Part shown: positions 6,441-13,882 of the stretch, one piece after another
Layout of the letters: the number at the start of each line of letters is the position of its first letter
How positions within the stretch are numbered: the stretch's first letter is position 1
Source: JBHICC01 sp046759385
Lineage (GTDB): Bacteria > Pseudomonadota > Gammaproteobacteria > Acidiferrobacterales > SPGG2
DNA: 13,992 nucleotides
Reading direction: 5' to 3'
Assembly: GCA_046759385.1 (NCBI GenBank)
Contig: JBHICC010000058.1
Span: 1 to 13,992 of the forward strand
Translations under genes and position numbers: made by a program
The notes under the pieces: generated by a model
Databases searched by the model: none
Told to the model about the DNA's origin: nothing
What the model saw: only the letters and a program-made list of their open reading frames with translations

Positions 6441-6809
6441 TCAACGTTGTCTCTGTTCGCCACCCTGCGGTCCATAGAAGATCACCCAAGTGGCGAAATC
6501 GTCAGTAAACGCTTCAAAACGGTGCACCTGCTTGGCCGGCGTAAACAGCACGTCCCCTGCTGTAAATGGGACACGTTCATCACCGTTAACGAACGTGCCG
6601 GAGCCCGAAGCAATGACGTAGACTTCGTCTTGCTCGTGCGGTATCTGCGGATCCGCGCCTTTAGGCGCGTAATAGCGCACCAACATCGTTCCGTATTGCA
6701 TCAGTAACGCCGAACGCGCCCCTTCCGGTATCGGTGCGGCTTTCGCTTCTTCAATCGTCACGCGCCAAGGATGCGCACCTGCCCACATCTGCGGGAATTG
6801 GTCATTCAC
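6441..6809 (-). CDS. Small single-domain cupin protein
   Basis: This 122-residue protein is one cupin barrel. Motif 1 is PHEQDEVYVIASGSG with metal ligands H58, Q60 and E62. Motif 2 is AGDVLFTPAKQVHRF with H96. That gives a 2-His/Gln/Glu-type metal site, consistent with a metal-dependent isomerase, epimerase, dioxygenase or sugar-binding protein; the exact role cannot be read from sequence. The start is GTG at 6809, with GAGGG 7 bases upstream (6821-6817). It is the last gene of the four-gene minus-strand operon, 56 bases after the SDR stop. Cupins at the end of sugar gene sets often act on keto-sugars or stabilise product formation, but that is an inference. Confidence 0.82.
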   Translation of the reverse strand: MNDQFPQMWAGAHPWRVTIEEAKAAPIPEGARSALLMQYGTMLVRYYAPKGADPQIPHEQDEVYVIASGSGTFVNGDERVPFTAGDVLFTPAKQVHRFEAFTDDFATWVIFYGPQGGEQRQR

Positions 6810-6865
6810 GGCATTGCCCTCGTTCGTTGTTAAACTCAGGAAAGTGCTGGTGGACTAAGTGCACG

Positions 6866-7618
6866 CTAACGACCACCCGACACGGGTACGATGGCGCCGG
6901 TAATGTAGGTCGGCGCCTCGGTGACCAGCCACAAAATAGTCTCAGCGACTTCCTCCACTGTCGCTGCGCGTTTCATCGGGATTTGCGGAATGTGACGCGC
7001 TGGTCGATCGGGCTCGCCGGCGCGCGCATGCATCTGCGTATCCGTCAGACCCGGGGCGACGGCGTTGACCCGAATGCCATCCTCGGCGACCTCGCGCGCC
7101 AATCCTTTGGTGAACACGTCAATGGCCGCTTTGGAGGCGGCGTAGTCGACCCAGTCGCCAGGGCTGCCCATGTGCGTAGCCGTCGACGACACGTTGACGA
7201 TGTTTCCACCGTGGCCGCCATTACGTCTCGACATCCGGCGTATCGCTTCACGCGCGCAAAGGATGGAACCGATCACGTTGATGTCGAATACAGTCTTCAG
7301 GGTGCGCAGGTCAAGTTGCTCCACGCGTCGGCCGGCGCGTCCGGTGACGCCAGCGTTGTTGATCAATACTTTCACTGGACCGAGCCCGCTTTCGGTCATC
7401 TCAAAAAGCCGCACCACATCCTGCTCTCGCGCCACGTCGGCTCGCACCGCGACGGCTGTGCCACCGCTCTCTTGGATACGGCTCACGACTGTCTCGGCCT
7501 CGTCTGCACTGTCACGATGGTTGACACAGACGGCAAAGCCCGTGGCTGCGCCAAGACGCGCTGTTGCCGCGCCGATACCGCGGCTCGCCCCCGTGACAAT
7601 CATTACCTCACGTGTCAC
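6866..7618 (-). CDS. Short-chain dehydrogenase/reductase (SDR), FabG-like
   Basis: This 250-residue classical SDR has every family landmark: cofactor motif TGASRGIG (9-16), Asp61 after the third strand, NNAG (87-90), catalytic Ser144/145, Tyr159 and Lys163 (YAASK), and VAPG (187-190). An Arg after the second strand (HRDS, 34-37) suggests NADP(H) preference. It would oxidise or reduce a hydroxyl/keto group; the substrate is unknown, and FabG-like sequences act on many alcohols and sugars. The start is GTG at 7618. AGGA at 7629-7626 overlaps the stop of the upstream SIS gene and lies 7 bases before the GTG, so translation is probably coupled. An in-frame ATG at codon 6 is a possible alternative start. 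It lies between the SIS isomerase and the cupin in one operon. Confidence 0.9.
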   Translation of the reverse strand: MTREVMIVTGASRGIGAATARLGAATGFAVCVNHRDSADEAETVVSRIQESGGTAVAVRADVAREQDVVRLFEMTESGLGPVKVLINNAGVTGRAGRRVEQLDLRTLKTVFDINVIGSILCAREAIRRMSRRNGGHGGNIVNVSSTATHMGSPGDWVDYAASKAAIDVFTKGLAREVAEDGIRVNAVAPGLTDTQMHARAGEPDRPARHIPQIPMKRAATVEEVAETILWLVTEAPTYITGAIVPVSGGR

Positions 7619-7625
7619 AACTCAA

Positions 7626-7629
7626 TCCT
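7626..7629 (-). promoter_or_regulatory. Ribosome binding site of the SDR gene, overlapping the upstream stop
   Basis: AGGA on the minus strand shares its first base with the TGA stop of the SIS gene and sits 7 bases before the GTG start. This arrangement supports translational coupling and the choice of GTG 7618. Confidence 0.6.
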
Positions 7630-8666
7630 CATAACGCGTATCGATCATAAGCGCGCTTGAATGCAGGATCATCCAATCGAAACGAATCGCAATCAACATC
7701 GCGCTGCGCAGCCAGATGCGCCGCCAACAATTGCCCCGGAATGGCTTGCACGATCGGCGCTAGCCGTTCGCCGACATCATTCACGCTACAAATCGATACA
7801 CCATTCGGACCCGCGAGCGGCGCGATCCACGCGACCGGCACATCGATATCAAGACCAAACTGCGCAACCGCTTGCGTGCGATCGAGCGCGGCCCCTGGGC
7901 TGGCGAAAACGATCAGTGCGTCATTGGTCTGAATTTGCGCTTGCGGTCCGTGCAGAAACTGCTCGGTTGAATAGCCGTAGGCGCGCATGCGCGGGCCCTC
8001 GTTCAGTTTGATTGCGACCTCGAATGCGCTGACCTCGTGTGGACCACCACCAACCGCGATGATCGCATCGGTGTTGCGCCATTGTTGCGCAAGCTCGCGC
8101 ACCGTCGGCTCGGTCGCGAGCGCCGCGCGCGCCGCCTCCGGAAGGCTGGCAAGGTCGCCGAGCGCATTGGGCTGCATATGGTCGACGACGCGGGCCGTCA
8201 ACAGCATCGCCGCTGTGTGCGATACGGTAAACATCGACGACGGCTCGCGAGTAACGGTTTGCAGGATAACTTCGGCCGGGTTATCGGTATCGGGGTTCGC
8301 CGCGCTGACCCAAATGGCGATGGCGTCGGACGCCTGTACGCGTTCGAGTGAACGCTGCGAGTACTGCTTACGGCCGCTGTGACTGAAAACGATGACCGCG
8401 TCGTCGGACCGCAGCTCGGGTCCATAGAGGGCGAAATCGTAGGAGGCCCAAGCTGACGTGTCACGGCCGATGGCCCGCAGCCAATGTGTGACTATCAATG
8501 CGGCATTGTGCGACGTACCGGTACCGACTGCGAAAATTCTTTTTGCACTCTTGAGTGCGCGTGCGGCCGCATCCACCGGTTCGGTCGCCTCGAGCAACCG
8601 TGCGAGCTCGTCCGGCTGACTTTGAATTTGACTGTAAGCTTTGTATGTCGATACGTCTCTTGTCAT
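7629..8666 (-). CDS. Double-SIS sugar isomerase, GlmS isomerase-domain type without glutaminase
   Basis: This 345-residue protein has two SIS (sugar isomerase) domains. The first holds GTGTSHNA (48-55) and FSHSGRKQ (94-101), the phosphosugar-binding serine loops. The second holds VGGGPHEVSAFEVAIKLNE and STEQFLHGP. E216, K220, E223 and H239 occupy the positions of catalytic E481, K485, E488 and H504 of GlmS. GlmS makes glucosamine-6-phosphate using ammonia from an N-terminal glutaminase; that domain is absent here. Proteins of this form act as amino-sugar or fructosamine-phosphate isomerases/deaminases, so isomerisation or deglycation of a phosphorylated amino sugar is likely. The frame is open further upstream, to 8921, but that lies inside the aminotransferase gene. 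ATG 8666, with AGGGG 5 bases before it and 25 bases after the aminotransferase stop, is the sensible start. Confidence 0.87.
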   Translation of the reverse strand: MTRDVSTYKAYSQIQSQPDELARLLEATEPVDAAARALKSAKRIFAVGTGTSHNAALIVTHWLRAIGRDTSAWASYDFALYGPELRSDDAVIVFSHSGRKQYSQRSLERVQASDAIAIWVSAANPDTDNPAEVILQTVTREPSSMFTVSHTAAMLLTARVVDHMQPNALGDLASLPEAARAALATEPTVRELAQQWRNTDAIIAVGGGPHEVSAFEVAIKLNEGPRMRAYGYSTEQFLHGPQAQIQTNDALIVFASPGAALDRTQAVAQFGLDIDVPVAWIAPLAGPNGVSICSVNDVGERLAPIVQAIPGQLLAAHLAAQRDVDCDSFRLDDPAFKRAYDRYAL

Positions 8667-8691
8667 CACAGCCCCTTTTAGCTGACAGCTA

Positions 8692-9969
8692 TCAAGACAT
8701 TTCCGCAAGCGTATCGTCGAGTCGATCGAGAAACGCATCGCACACAGTCTCATCATGCGCAATGGATAGGTACAACTTGGTGCCCATCGGGTTAAGAAAC
8801 ACGCCGCGTTTAAACAGACCGAGCATAACCTCGCGCGCGCGTGACTTGTCGGCGTGCTGTGTCGAGCGATAGTCTCGCACGGGCTCGCTGGAGAATACGA
8901 CTTGCGCGAGTGGTCCATCACCGATCACCTGTGCCGCGATTTGGCGTTGTGCGAGCATTGCTCGCATACCATCGCGCAGGTACTGCCCAAGGGCATGGAG
9001 GTGATCGTAAGTGCCCGCCTGCGCAAAGATAGAGAGCGCCGCATGCGCGGCGGCAGTAGAAATGGGATTGCCGCCCAAGGTGGATGCCACCCAGACATAA
9101 TTCGGCGCACCCAAGCGATCTTCGCGTACCATCTCCATGATGTCTTGTCGGCCGCCGAACGCACCGATCGGATAGCCGCCACCGAGCGCCTTACCGTACG
9201 CCACAAGATCGGGAACGACGCCGTAGTACTCTTGCGCGCCGCCATAAGCGAGACGAAAGCCGGTGACCACCTCGTCGAAGATAAGCAGGATACCGTTGTC
9301 GCTTGCTAGCGCGCGCACGCCTTCTAAGAAGCCGGTTTCGGGTGGGGTACAACGCTGCAATGGCTCTAAAATGATGGCCGCGAGCTCTTTCGCGTGCTCG
9401 ACAACGATGCGTTGCGTGAATTCGAGGTCGTTGAACGGGGCGACGAGCACGTCATGCTTAACGATGTTATCGATTCCGGCACTGGTTGGATCGGGCTGCG
9501 GAAACGCGGGGGGATCCGACGGGAACAAGCTGGTGACACCGATTTCGTTCGCGCCGTGATAAGCGCCCTCGAACTTGAGGATCTTACTGCGTCCGGTAAA
9601 AGCCCGCGCGAGACGTTGGCAATACATCGTTGCCTCGGTGCCGGAGGCGCAAAAGCGCAGCGCATCACAGGCGGGACTCAATTGCACGATCTCCTCGGCT
9701 AGCAGCAATGCGTTCTCGCTGATGTAGGCGAAATTGGAGCCGAGCGGTGCCTGCGCGGTGACTGCCTCCACCACTCGAGGGTGCGCATGGCCCACCAGCA
9801 CAGAGCCCCAGCCGATTGAAAAATCGATAAACCGCCGGCCGGCGCTGTCCCAAAGCTCACAACCCCGCCCGTTGGTGATTACCATCGAAAGTTCGGCAGG
9901 CAAATTGAACTCGCCGTTGGAGCCGGCTGGAAACACAGCCAAGGCGCGATCTCGGAACGTATTCATCAC
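8692..9969 (-). CDS. PLP-dependent class III aminotransferase, glutamate-1-semialdehyde aminomutase-like
   Basis: This 425-residue protein is a fold-type I, class III aminotransferase. It has SGTEA (109-113) for phosphate binding, GAYHG (135-139) with the ring-stacking Tyr, Glu202 in LEPLQR, and DEVVTGFR (232-239) whose Asp contacts the pyridine nitrogen. The Schiff-base lysine is K260 in AYGKALGGGYPIGA, followed by TLGGNP. The order and the N-terminal FPAGSNGEF segment resemble glutamate-1-semialdehyde 2,1-aminomutase (HemL). The operon, with SIS, SDR and cupin genes, argues against a tetrapyrrole role and for amino transfer to a sugar or other keto compound. Either GTG 9969 or ATG 9966 could be the start; AAGGAG at 9983-9978 lies 8 and 11 bases away respectively, slightly favouring GTG. 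It is the first gene of the operon. Confidence 0.88.
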   Translation of the reverse strand: MMNTFRDRALAVFPAGSNGEFNLPAELSMVITNGRGCELWDSAGRRFIDFSIGWGSVLVGHAHPRVVEAVTAQAPLGSNFAYISENALLLAEEIVQLSPACDALRFCASGTEATMYCQRLARAFTGRSKILKFEGAYHGANEIGVTSLFPSDPPAFPQPDPTSAGIDNIVKHDVLVAPFNDLEFTQRIVVEHAKELAAIILEPLQRCTPPETGFLEGVRALASDNGILLIFDEVVTGFRLAYGGAQEYYGVVPDLVAYGKALGGGYPIGAFGGRQDIMEMVREDRLGAPNYVWVASTLGGNPISTAAAHAALSIFAQAGTYDHLHALGQYLRDGMRAMLAQRQIAAQVIGDGPLAQVVFSSEPVRDYRSTQHADKSRAREVMLGLFKRGVFLNPMGTKLYLSIAHDETVCDAFLDRLDDTLAEMS

Positions 9970-10125
9970 TTACTCTGCTCCTTCTCCGGGGGTAGTCAGC
10001 GCGTCACCTATTGGTACTTGCGCCAGGTCTTGCAATACTTGATGATTGTCGTCCCCCTGGTTTTTCAGCGCACGGGGCGCAAGCACGCACTTTAAGGCGG
10101 TTACGCGCTAGCGACAAGCCTGCGC
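9970..10125. promoter_or_regulatory. Divergent promoter region (aminotransferase operon / AsmA-family gene)
   Basis: This 156-base gap separates two divergent genes. Rightward, TTGGTA (10011-10016), 17 bases and AATACT (10034-10039) give a four-of-six match to each sigma-70 box, with a leader of about 80 bases. Leftward, the minus strand has TTGTCG (10117-10112), 17 bases and TAAAGT (10094-10089), also moderate. AAGGAG at 9983-9978 is the ribosome site of the aminotransferase gene. No convincing terminator or operator is seen. Confidence 0.35.
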
Positions 10126-13100
10126 GTGAGCGAAAAGCCGCTCGAGGATGGAGATGTGCGCGTAGCTAAATTCGCAGCCTGGTCTGCCGTTGTTCTCATC
10201 GGCCTGCTCGTCGTGCTCATCGTGATCCTGTTGTCGATCGACGTCACCGTCTATCGTGGGCCGTTGCAATCGGCAATCTCTACAAGGCTTGGGCGGCAGG
10301 TGACATTTGCGGGCGAGATGTCGCTATCACCGTCCTTGCGTCCGAAGATTGTGGTCGAGGACGTGCGCATTGCCAATCCATCGTGGGCATCACGGGATTA
10401 TCTTCTGCGCGCTAATCGTATTGGCGTCCAAGTCGCGCTGCTGCCGCTTCTCCAAGATCGGGTGGAGCTGCTCGATGTGGACTTGGAAGGGCTCGATTTA
10501 CAGCTTGAAGTGAGTGCGGACGGGTCAAAAAATTGGACGTTTCTTGAGAGAAAAAAGAAGAAACCGAAAACGCCAGGAGTGCTCCCCGAAGTCAAGATAA
10601 AGTCCTTGAGACTCGAGCAACTCGTCATCACGTACCTCGCTGGTTCCGATAAACGTGAGGCAGTCACGATCTCCGACGCCCATGTTACGTTCGCGCGCGA
10701 CCAGCCTGTCACGATCGAAGCGACGGGCCGGTATCGCGACACGCCATTTTCGCTGTCATTCAATGGTGGCACCGCCGCACAATTCCTCGCGGCCACTAGG
10801 CCCTGGCCGGTCGAGATCGCAGCACGGATAGGCGGGGCAATCGTCGACGCCGATGGGCTGATCACCCGGCCGCTTGACGAGAAGGATTTCGACCTTCGTA
10901 TCGATATCAAAGGCGAGAAATTTGCCGACCTCTCCGCGTTTCTGCCCGTTGACTTGCCGGCGCTTGGGTCTTATGCGGTGACGGCGCGCGTGATCGAGGC
11001 GAATGATCGCTACCGTATCACAGGATTGAGCGGTCATTTGGGGGACGAGGGTGCACCGATCAACTTGTCGGTAGACAGTGGCAAGGTTGCGCTGTCGGCG
11101 ACCGAGCCAATCGAGTTGGAGCTGAGCGGACGCTATCGAAATAGCCCTTTCACGGTGACGGGCGAAGGCGGTGCACTCGGGGAGCTCATTCAATCGACGA
11201 AGCCGTGGCCGCTTAAGGTAGCCGCCCGGGTTGACGGGGCGGAATTAAACGTCGAAGGGACGATTGCGGAACCGAAGACTGGCCAGGGCTTAGATTTGCA
11301 AGTCGATGTCCGCGGCAAGCAATTCAAAGAACTTGAAGCGATCGCAGGTAGGACGTTACCGGCGCTTGGATCCTATCGGCTAGCGGGTCGGGTGCGCGAA
11401 CAACACAAGGGCTACCTGTTAACGAATCTCGAGGGGCACATCGGTGACCGAGGGGTGCCGCGGCGCGTGGACATCACCAAAGCCGCCGTCGCACTACCGC
11501 AAGATGAGCCGGTTAGCTTGAGCATCGATGCGCTTTATCGCAAGCAGCGCATCTCGGTGTCTTTTCGTGGCGGCACGCTCGCGAAGCTGTTGGAAAACAA
11601 GCCCTGGCCGGTCACTGTATCCGCACGTGCAGCCGATACCCACGTTAAGGTCGAGGGGACCATTGCTCAGCCACTCGAGCGTAGGGGCGTGGACCTGAAG
11701 GTCAACGTCGATGGCACGCGACTGGCTTTATTAGGGCTGCTGCTCGGTACAGAGCTGCCGTCATTGCAGTCCTATAAGCTCTCCGCGCGGGTGGTCGAGA
11801 GTGTCGACGGTTATACCGTTAGAGACCTGAAGGGTCAGATGGCTGAGAGCGATGTTGCGGGTACGGTTGCCGTTCAGCTCGACCAGTCCAGGCTGGGCGT
11901 TAGTGCAGAACTAAGATCAAGTAACTGGAGCCTGAAGCAACTCCTGGCAACTAGAAAGAAGAAACCTACTAAGGCTGATAAAGCCCATCCCCTCGACTTC
12001 GTTCTGCCGGTCGCCGACCTACGTCGCATCGATGCGGATCTGGATCTCAGTATCGGGCGCATTAGCGGCGGTCCTGTCGAGATCCGCGATCTGGCGACGC
12101 GCGTACGGCTCGATAACGGCCATCTCACTTTGGAGCCGGTACAAGTGGCGCTAGCCGGCCTCTCGATTCAAGGCCGTATCGGCGTCGATGCGCGCAAGGA
12201 GGTGCCGTCCGTGGCACTTGAGCTTTCGAGCCGCGACGTTGACATTGCTCAAGTGCTACGGGTCTTTGCCGAGATAGACGGTTTTACGAGTAAGGCGGAA
12301 GGCTTGAACGTCACATTTAAGGGCGCGGGCGAAAACATAAGGGTGTTATTAACTCAGGGCAATATCAATGCGTCTGCGTCAGGTGTTGACCTGGCCTTTC
12401 AACGCAATGGTTCAGCGCAGCCTGTTGCGCTACACATCGCCAGTATCGACGCGAACGCCCGACACGGTGGCGAGATGCGGATCGCGGCCGACGCCGTCTA
12501 TCGCGAGGTTCCGATTAATCTGGTACTAAGTGGAGAATCGCTTAGCCGCCTAATGGAAGACCGCAAGTCTTGGCCATTGACCTTATCGGCGCGTACCGGC
12601 AAGACCTCATTAGTTCTAAAGGGCGACGTAACGTGGCCCATTGATACGGAAAATTTCACCCTGGCACTTGCGTTGAAAGGCGAAAGCGTGGACCAGCTTG
12701 ACCCGCTGCTCAAGACTCGGTTGCCGCCGTATGGTCCCTATGTCTTAAGTGGCCAGCTTGAGAGGAAAAGCAAAGCGTTCAGCCTCTCCGACCTTGATGC
12801 CCAGATAGGCCTGAGTCACCTTAAGGGCAAGCTGGCCTGGTCCACGGCTGGACCGCGCCCGGAAATCACGGCAGAGTTTGAGTTTGATCCACTTCACCTC
12901 GAACGGGCGATCGAGGGCCTAACGCGTAAATACGGCAGCGCTGATGAAAAGATAGAGAGAGATCTTGTCTTGCCTGAGTTTTCGATTCCCGTCGATACAT
13001 TGCGCAGCATCGATTTGGATTTTGATCTGCGGGCGACCGAAGTGCTTGGCGCACAAACCGATCTCGGTGACGTAAAGTTTAAGCTGTTCCTGAAGAACGG

Positions 13101-13872
13101 CCGGTTGGCGATATCGCCATTCGAAGCCAGGTTATCAGGCGGAGAGATCTCGACAGACTTACAGCTCGATGCAAGCAAAGAAACACCGACAGCCGCCTTC
13201 CTGTTACAGATAAAGCATCTCGATTACGGGACGTTACTCAAAGAGTTGGGCGTAGAGAGAGTCTTGGAGGCGCGCAGCGCCGATTTCGACATTAGGCTCG
13301 TCGGCGAGGGTGCGACCTTGCACAGTCTGCTCGGAAGCGCCAATGGCAGGATCGTGTTTGTGAGTGGTCCAGCCGACTTTGCCGGCGCCGATCCGTTACG
13401 ACTCGCGAGCCTGACGGGAATGATTATGACGGCCTCGACCTCGAGTCAAGACAACACCCAGCTCAACTGCATGGTCTGGCCGTTTGAGATCACCGGAGGC
13501 GTGGCTCGCAGTGAGCTTATCTTGATCGATATGCCCCGTTACACGATTGGCGGTAGCGGCACGATCGATCTGGCCACGGATAAACTGAAGATGGTGTTCA
13601 GACCGAGGCCGAAGTCGCCGAGATTGATGAGTTTGGCGATCCCGGTCGAGGTCAAAGGGTCGATGATGAAGCCCGAGGTCGACACAGCCAAGAAAAGGAG
13701 GCGGCTAACCTTGCAGATTTTTGTGCCGCTCTTGTGGATCAAACCCGGGACCGGCGTGGAGAACCCCTGTGTGGAGGCGATTGCTAGCCTGGATCCGGCA
13801 ACGGGAAAACCGAAGAAGGAGAAAAAACAGACCCAGCCGCCTGATCCGTTTGGCAAGTCTGGCGGCAACTAG
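10126..13872 (+). CDS. AsmA-family envelope protein, long repeat-containing form
   Basis: This 1248-residue protein has one N-terminal membrane segment (about residues 17-38, LIGLLVVLIVILL) and a large periplasmic remainder. Residues 41-135 are a typical AsmA N-terminal domain (VTVYRGPLQSAISTRLGRQV, then VEDVRIANPSWA). The C-terminal part has the AsmA signature: C1115 in LNCMVWPF, then GGSGTIDL, FRPRPKSP, IPVEVKGSMMKP and the Cys of NPCVEAI. AsmA-like proteins form long grooved beta structures of the bridge-like lipid-transfer type and affect outer-membrane lipid homeostasis. Between the ends lie four copies of one roughly 120-residue block and two of a roughly 135-residue block. The tail is Lys/Pro-rich. 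The GTG start at 10126 has no ribosome site. An in-frame GTG at 10156, with GAGG 8 bases before it, would begin just before the membrane segment and is a credible alternative. Substrate unknown. Confidence 0.88.
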   Translation: MSEKPLEDGDVRVAKFAAWSAVVLIGLLVVLIVILLSIDVTVYRGPLQSAISTRLGRQVTFAGEMSLSPSLRPKIVVEDVRIANPSWASRDYLLRANRIGVQVALLPLLQDRVELLDVDLEGLDLQLEVSADGSKNWTFLERKKKKPKTPGVLPEVKIKSLRLEQLVITYLAGSDKREAVTISDAHVTFARDQPVTIEATGRYRDTPFSLSFNGGTAAQFLAATRPWPVEIAARIGGAIVDADGLITRPLDEKDFDLRIDIKGEKFADLSAFLPVDLPALGSYAVTARVIEANDRYRITGLSGHLGDEGAPINLSVDSGKVALSATEPIELELSGRYRNSPFTVTGEGGALGELIQSTKPWPLKVAARVDGAELNVEGTIAEPKTGQGLDLQVDVRGKQFKELEAIAGRTLPALGSYRLAGRVREQHKGYLLTNLEGHIGDRGVPRRVDITKAAVALPQDEPVSLSIDALYRKQRISVSFRGGTLAKLLENKPWPVTVSARAADTHVKVEGTIAQPLERRGVDLKVNVDGTRLALLGLLLGTELPSLQSYKLSARVVESVDGYTVRDLKGQMAESDVAGTVAVQLDQSRLGVSAELRSSNWSLKQLLATRKKKPTKADKAHPLDFVLPVADLRRIDADLDLSIGRISGGPVEIRDLATRVRLDNGHLTLEPVQVALAGLSIQGRIGVDARKEVPSVALELSSRDVDIAQVLRVFAEIDGFTSKAEGLNVTFKGAGENIRVLLTQGNINASASGVDLAFQRNGSAQPVALHIASIDANARHGGEMRIAADAVYREVPINLVLSGESLSRLMEDRKSWPLTLSARTGKTSLVLKGDVTWPIDTENFTLALALKGESVDQLDPLLKTRLPPYGPYVLSGQLERKSKAFSLSDLDAQIGLSHLKGKLAWSTAGPRPEITAEFEFDPLHLERAIEGLTRKYGSADEKIERDLVLPEFSIPVDTLRSIDLDFDLRATEVLGAQTDLGDVKFKLFLKNGRLAISPFEARLSGGEISTDLQLDASKETPTAAFLLQIKHLDYGTLLKELGVERVLEARSADFDIRLVGEGATLHSLLGSANGRIVFVSGPADFAGADPLRLASLTGMIMTASTSSQDNTQLNCMVWPFEITGGVARSELILIDMPRYTIGGSGTIDLATDKLKMVFRPRPKSPRLMSLAIPVEVKGSMMKPEVDTAKKRRRLTLQIFVPLLWIKPGTGVENPCVEAIASLDPATGKPKKEKKQTQPPDPFGKSGGN
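10684..12825 (+). repeat. A-type internal repeats of the AsmA-family protein (four copies)
   Basis: Block A occurs at about residues 187-308 (10684-11049), 321-441 (11086-11448), 455-572 (11488-11841) and 783-900 (12472-12825). Shared landmarks in order are a YR-x-x-P-F-type start, a GG-x-x-x-x-L turn, (K/R)PWP or SWP, then an AR-x-x-x-x-x-V-x-G-x-(I/V) strand. These are followed by a DL-x-(L/V)-x-(I/V)-x-G strand, LPALGSY or similar, and (L/S)-x-x-L-x-G-x-x-(G/A). The first three PWP motifs are spaced 134 and 133 residues apart. The copies are clearly diverged, so the duplication is old. Confidence 0.75.
11992..13368 (+). repeat. B-type internal repeats of the AsmA-family protein (two copies)
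   Basis: Block B occurs at about residues 623-753 (11992-12384) and 945-1081 (12958-13368). Both copies begin with VLP, then a (R/S)-x-I-D-(A/L)-D-(L/F)-D-L strand. An L-x-NG-x-L-x-(L/I)-x-P turn, a D-(A/x)-x-K-E-x-P-(S/T) turn and a G-x-G-x-x-(I/L)-x-x-L-L segment follow. Each B block follows an A block, giving the order A-A-A-B-A-B. The second copy leads into the AsmA C-terminal signature. Confidence 0.7.
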
Positions 13873-13882
13873 CCCCGTCGCA

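Noticed and set aside
6427..6442. A hairpin GAGC-N6-GCTC between the convergent TPR and cupin genes as a terminator
   Set aside because: The stem is only four pairs with no T-run on either strand; it is too weak to call.
6734..7660. A 308-codon open frame on the plus strand across the cupin and SDR genes
   Set aside because: It lies opposite two genes with complete family motifs, has a Cys/His/Arg-rich composition with no recognisable domain, and is explained by the codon bias of the opposite strand.
8667..8921. An 85-codon N-terminal extension of the SIS protein
   Set aside because: It would lie inside the aminotransferase coding region, has low-quality composition, and a good ribosome site precedes the ATG at 8666.
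10040..10096. A small plus-strand frame (about 17 codons) between the aminotransferase and AsmA genes
   Set aside because: It has no ribosome site and no resemblance to known peptides; it is expected by chance.
10398..10910. A 170-codon minus-strand frame inside the AsmA-family gene
   Set aside because: It is Ser-rich with no family features and lies opposite a continuous coding region with a clear AsmA match.
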